DNA from: Burkholderia lata
GTDB taxonomy: Bacteria; Pseudomonadota; Gammaproteobacteria; Burkholderiales; Burkholderiaceae
DNA length: 64,000 nucleotides
Direction: 5' to 3'
Assembly: GCF_000012945.1 (NCBI RefSeq)
Contig: NC_007510.1
Span: 186,001 to 250,000 of the forward strand
Part shown: piece after piece, positions 62,080 to 64,000 of the stretch
Layout of the letters: each line of letters starts with the position of its first letter
How positions within the stretch are numbered: the first letter of the stretch is position 1
Position numbers and translations under genes: made by a program
The notes under the pieces: generated by a model
Told to the model about the DNA's origin: nothing
The model's input: only the letters and a program-made list of their open reading frames with translations
The model's database searches: none

Positions 62080-62735
62080 GGAGGCACCGGCGGCTAAAAG
62101 GAGCGATTGTACCGGTCGCGCGTGCTGCCTGCCGGTCGCCCGACGCGCGTCGCGGTGCATGCGTCCGGGCATTCCCGGAGCATGTCGATTGTTACGGCCA
62201 TAGTGAGAATCAATGGTCCGCAGGGGGTGCTTTTCGGGTTGACCTTTTGGTTTATGTATAATGCGCCCCATTGCGCGTGAATTTCACGCCATTCGCTGGT
62301 GTTTCGGCCCCGTTAAAAAGGGGCGTCGGAGGCACCGTCAAGCATCAGCCGCCGGGGAGTCCGGCGGTGTATCCAGCACCGAGCTTTCGGTGCTCACGTC
62401 TTGTCCGGCCGGGTGCTGCGCGCCCGCCTGCGGCCCTGCTGCCGCGCCGCCGGATGAGGCCTGTGCCGCCGTTCCTGTGAGTCGGTCGTTTCGACGCGCG
62501 CGAACGTGAAGCCATGTTCGATGGCGGCATGTGGGGTCTGGTCAGGCTGTTGGGGACAGGTTGCGCCAGACGTGAAAACTAATCAGGACGGTTGCGGCCT
62601 AGACGAAGGCTGCGCCCATGCAAGCCGCCTGCTCGTATCCGAGCGGGGCGTGCACGCATTTGCCGTCCGGGCCGCATATCTGCGCTGTGAATCGGCGTGA
62701 TGAAGGAGCGGCCCGAACCAGAAGGCGACACGTCG
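62080..62735. ncRNA. structured leader region before rlpA, candidate RNA element
   Basis: A 656-base gap. A perfect TATAAT lies at 62257-62262 and a palindrome GCGTGAA-T-TTCACGC at 62275-62289. Then come stacked hairpin candidates on the plus strand: CCCC-GTTAAAAA-GGGG near 62310, CCGCCGG-GGAGT-CCGGCGG near 62350, and GCACCGA-GCTT-TCGGTGC near 62376. No convincing coding frame is present. It could be a long 5' leader or an independent small RNA. Confidence 0.35.
62257..62262 (+). promoter_or_regulatory. -10 element in the rlpA upstream region
   Basis: A perfect TATAAT. TTGACC lies only 12 bases upstream, too close to be its -35, so strength is uncertain. Confidence 0.45.
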
Positions 62736-63344
62736 ATGAATTTACGTTTTCCGAGTCGATTCGGGACCATTGCATTGTTTTTTGCGCTGACGGGCTGTGC
62801 GGTGCCACCCAGCCAGACCACCGGTAGCGCGAACCAGAAGAACGCCGTCGACAAGACGGCCGCCGCCGCGAAGGCGGATAGCGACAAGCAGCTGAATTTT
62901 GATTCCGCGCTGGCGTCGATGCCGGCTGCCGACAGCAAGGACGCGAAGAAGTCGTCGCTGGCGGACGCCGAGCCGATCGACGGCAAGGATGTATCCGATT
63001 TCCGCCAGACGGGCCGCGCCTCGTGGTACGGGCGGGATTTCCACGGCCGCCGCACCGCGAACGGCGAGCGCTTCAACATGAACGCGCTCACCGCCGCGCA
63101 CCGCACGCTGCCGCTGTCGTCGTACATCAAGGTGACGAACGCGTCGACCGGCAAGTGGGTCGTCGTGAAGGTCAACGATCGCGGGCCGTACAAGCGCGGC
63201 CGCGTGCTCGACCTGTCGTATGCGGCCGCGAAGCTGATCGGCCTCGTGCACGCCGGCACCGGCCGCGTGAAGATCGAAGGGCTGTCGCCGCAGGAAGCGC
63301 GCGAGGCACGCGACGAAATGTTCGCGTCGATCTCGGCGAAGTAA
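62736..63344 (+). CDS. rlpA: septal ring lytic transglycosylase RlpA-like lipoprotein
   Basis: A 202-residue lipoprotein with lipobox ALTGC (Cys20) and a low-complexity linker. The double-psi beta-barrel RlpA domain starts at GRASWYGRDFHGRRTANGERFNM and includes the catalytic-type Asp in VVKVNDRGPY. It lacks a C-terminal SPOR domain, unlike E. coli RlpA. ATG 62736 gives a clean signal peptide; ATG 62700 would add 12 charged residues. It acts on peptidoglycan at the outer membrane. Confidence 0.88.
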   Translation: MNLRFPSRFGTIALFFALTGCAVPPSQTTGSANQKNAVDKTAAAAKADSDKQLNFDSALASMPAADSKDAKKSSLADAEPIDGKDVSDFRQTGRASWYGRDFHGRRTANGERFNMNALTAAHRTLPLSSYIKVTNASTGKWVVVKVNDRGPYKRGRVLDLSYAAAKLIGLVHAGTGRVKIEGLSPQEAREARDEMFASISAK

Positions 63345-63368
63345 CGCAGCGGATCGACCGCTCATGCA

Positions 63369-63396
63369 AAAGGGCTGCCCTCGGGCAGCCCTTTGT
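63369..63396. terminator. bidirectional terminator between rlpA and rsmI
   Basis: AAAGGGCTGCC-CTCG-GGCAGCCCTTT with flanking T-rich sequence, between convergent genes. Confidence 0.85.
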
Positions 63397-63452
63397 CTTT
63401 CCGGCACCGCGCGATGCCGGCGCCGGTTTCCCGGTGCCGGCCCGCTCGCGTG

Positions 63453-64000
63453 TCAGTTCTCATCCTTCAGCACCAGCGCTCGCGCATACAGCGTGTTGCG
63501 CGACGCGCCCGTCAGCGCGGCCGCGAGCTTGGCCGCGCTCTTCACCGGCACCTCTTCCAGCAGCAGCTTGAGCAGCGCATCGTGGGCGGTGTCGTCGGCT
63601 TCGCCGCTCGTCGCCGGTGCGCCTTCGACCACCAGCACGAACTCGCCGCGCTGCCGGTTCGCATCGCCGGCGAGCCAGGTCTGTCCTTCGGCCAGGGTGC
63701 CCTGGAACAGCTGCTCGTGTAGCTTGGTGAGCTCGCGCGCGATCAGCAGCCGGCGCGCGGGGCCGAACGCTTCGGCGAGCGCGGCGACGGTTTCGGCGAT
63801 CCGGTGCGGTGCCTCGTAGAACACCAGTGCATACGGGTGCGATACCAGCGCCTGCAGCGCGGTCGCGCGCTGCTTGGTCTTCGGCGGCAGGAAGCCCGCG
63901 AACGTGAACGCGCCGGCCCAGTCGCCGGCCACGCTCAGCGCGGTCACCGCCGCGCTCGCGCCCGGCAGCGGGATCACCGCGAAGCCGGCGGCGCGCACTG
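63453..64000 (-). CDS. rsmI: 16S rRNA (cytidine(1402)-2'-O)-methyltransferase RsmI (5' end outside window)
   Basis: The C-terminal 182 codons of RsmI, a SAM-dependent tetrapyrrole-methylase-fold enzyme that 2'-O-methylates C1402 in the ribosomal decoding centre. IPLPGASAAVTALSVAG, FAGFLPPK and VFYEAPHRIAETVAAL are family motifs, with ARELTKLHEQLFQGTL downstream. The frame is open to the right edge. It is convergent with rlpA. Confidence 0.94.
   Translation of the reverse strand, partial: VRAAGFAVIPLPGASAAVTALSVAGDWAGAFTFAGFLPPKTKQRATALQALVSHPYALVFYEAPHRIAETVAALAEAFGPARRLLIARELTKLHEQLFQGTLAEGQTWLAGDANRQRGEFVLVVEGAPATSGEADDTAHDALLKLLLEEVPVKSAAKLAAALTGASRNTLYARALVLKDEN

Noticed and set aside
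62239..62262. TTGACC plus TATAAT as a standard sigma-70 promoter
   Set aside because: The spacer is only 12 bases, far below 16-18; only the -10 element is kept.

Overview
The window is GC-rich (roughly two-thirds G+C), densely coded DNA whose gene set fits a Burkholderia, most likely a Burkholderia cepacia complex chromosome 1. This rests on recognisable families and gene order: a short flagellin, FliD and FliT beside rpsU; flhDC-motAB-che; the flhB-flhA-flhF-flhG-fliA block; an ahcY-metF operon behind an SAH riboswitch; and H-NS-type proteins of under 100 residues. It is a genus-level inference from reading alone.

Layout. 1-4061 (minus): a sugar-modification operon (SAM methyltransferase, FAD oxidoreductase, WbqC-like protein, DegT/WecE aminotransferase cut by the window edge). 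4497-11212 (plus): three tandem TPR-GT41 (SPINDLY/O-GlcNAc-transferase-like) glycosyltransferases. 11432-14189 (minus): fliT, fliD and fliC, with a sigma-28 promoter before fliC. Together these look like a flagellin plus its glycosylation system. 14735-22294: rpsU, a TonB receptor with a PepSY membrane partner and a Fur-like site, tag, a BadF-type kinase, a HAD phosphatase and aquaporin Z. 22595-24061: an H-NS-family protein and a GT4 glycosyltransferase.

24725-37014 is the flagellar master regulator and chemotaxis block: flhDC, motAB (behind a sigma-28 promoter), cheY, cheA, cheW, an MCP ending in a WETF docking tail, cheR, cheD, cheB, a second cheY and cheZ. 37276-39037 holds a DUF2844/DUF3443 secreted pair; the DUF3443 lipoprotein carries the ordered landmarks of a two-lobed pepsin-type aspartic protease. 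After a VOC protein, a tiny lipoprotein and a DUF805 protein comes the export and placement block 41059-47679 (flhB, flhA, flhF, flhG, fliA), with stop/start overlaps between its first four genes. Its FlhG has lost the Walker A lysine.

47791-50716 is the SAH-riboswitch operon ahcY, holin-like membrane protein, metF. The rest is housekeeping and accessory: amidase, dienelactone hydrolase, nitronate monooxygenase, branched-chain amino acid binding protein, MFS transporter, HugZ-like protein, a second H-NS-family protein, CDF transporter, Lrp/AsnC regulator, DEDD exonuclease-like protein, metallo-beta-lactamase hydrolase, RlpA lipoprotein and the 3' part of rsmI. I saw no tRNA, rRNA, CRISPR array, insertion sequence or prophage.
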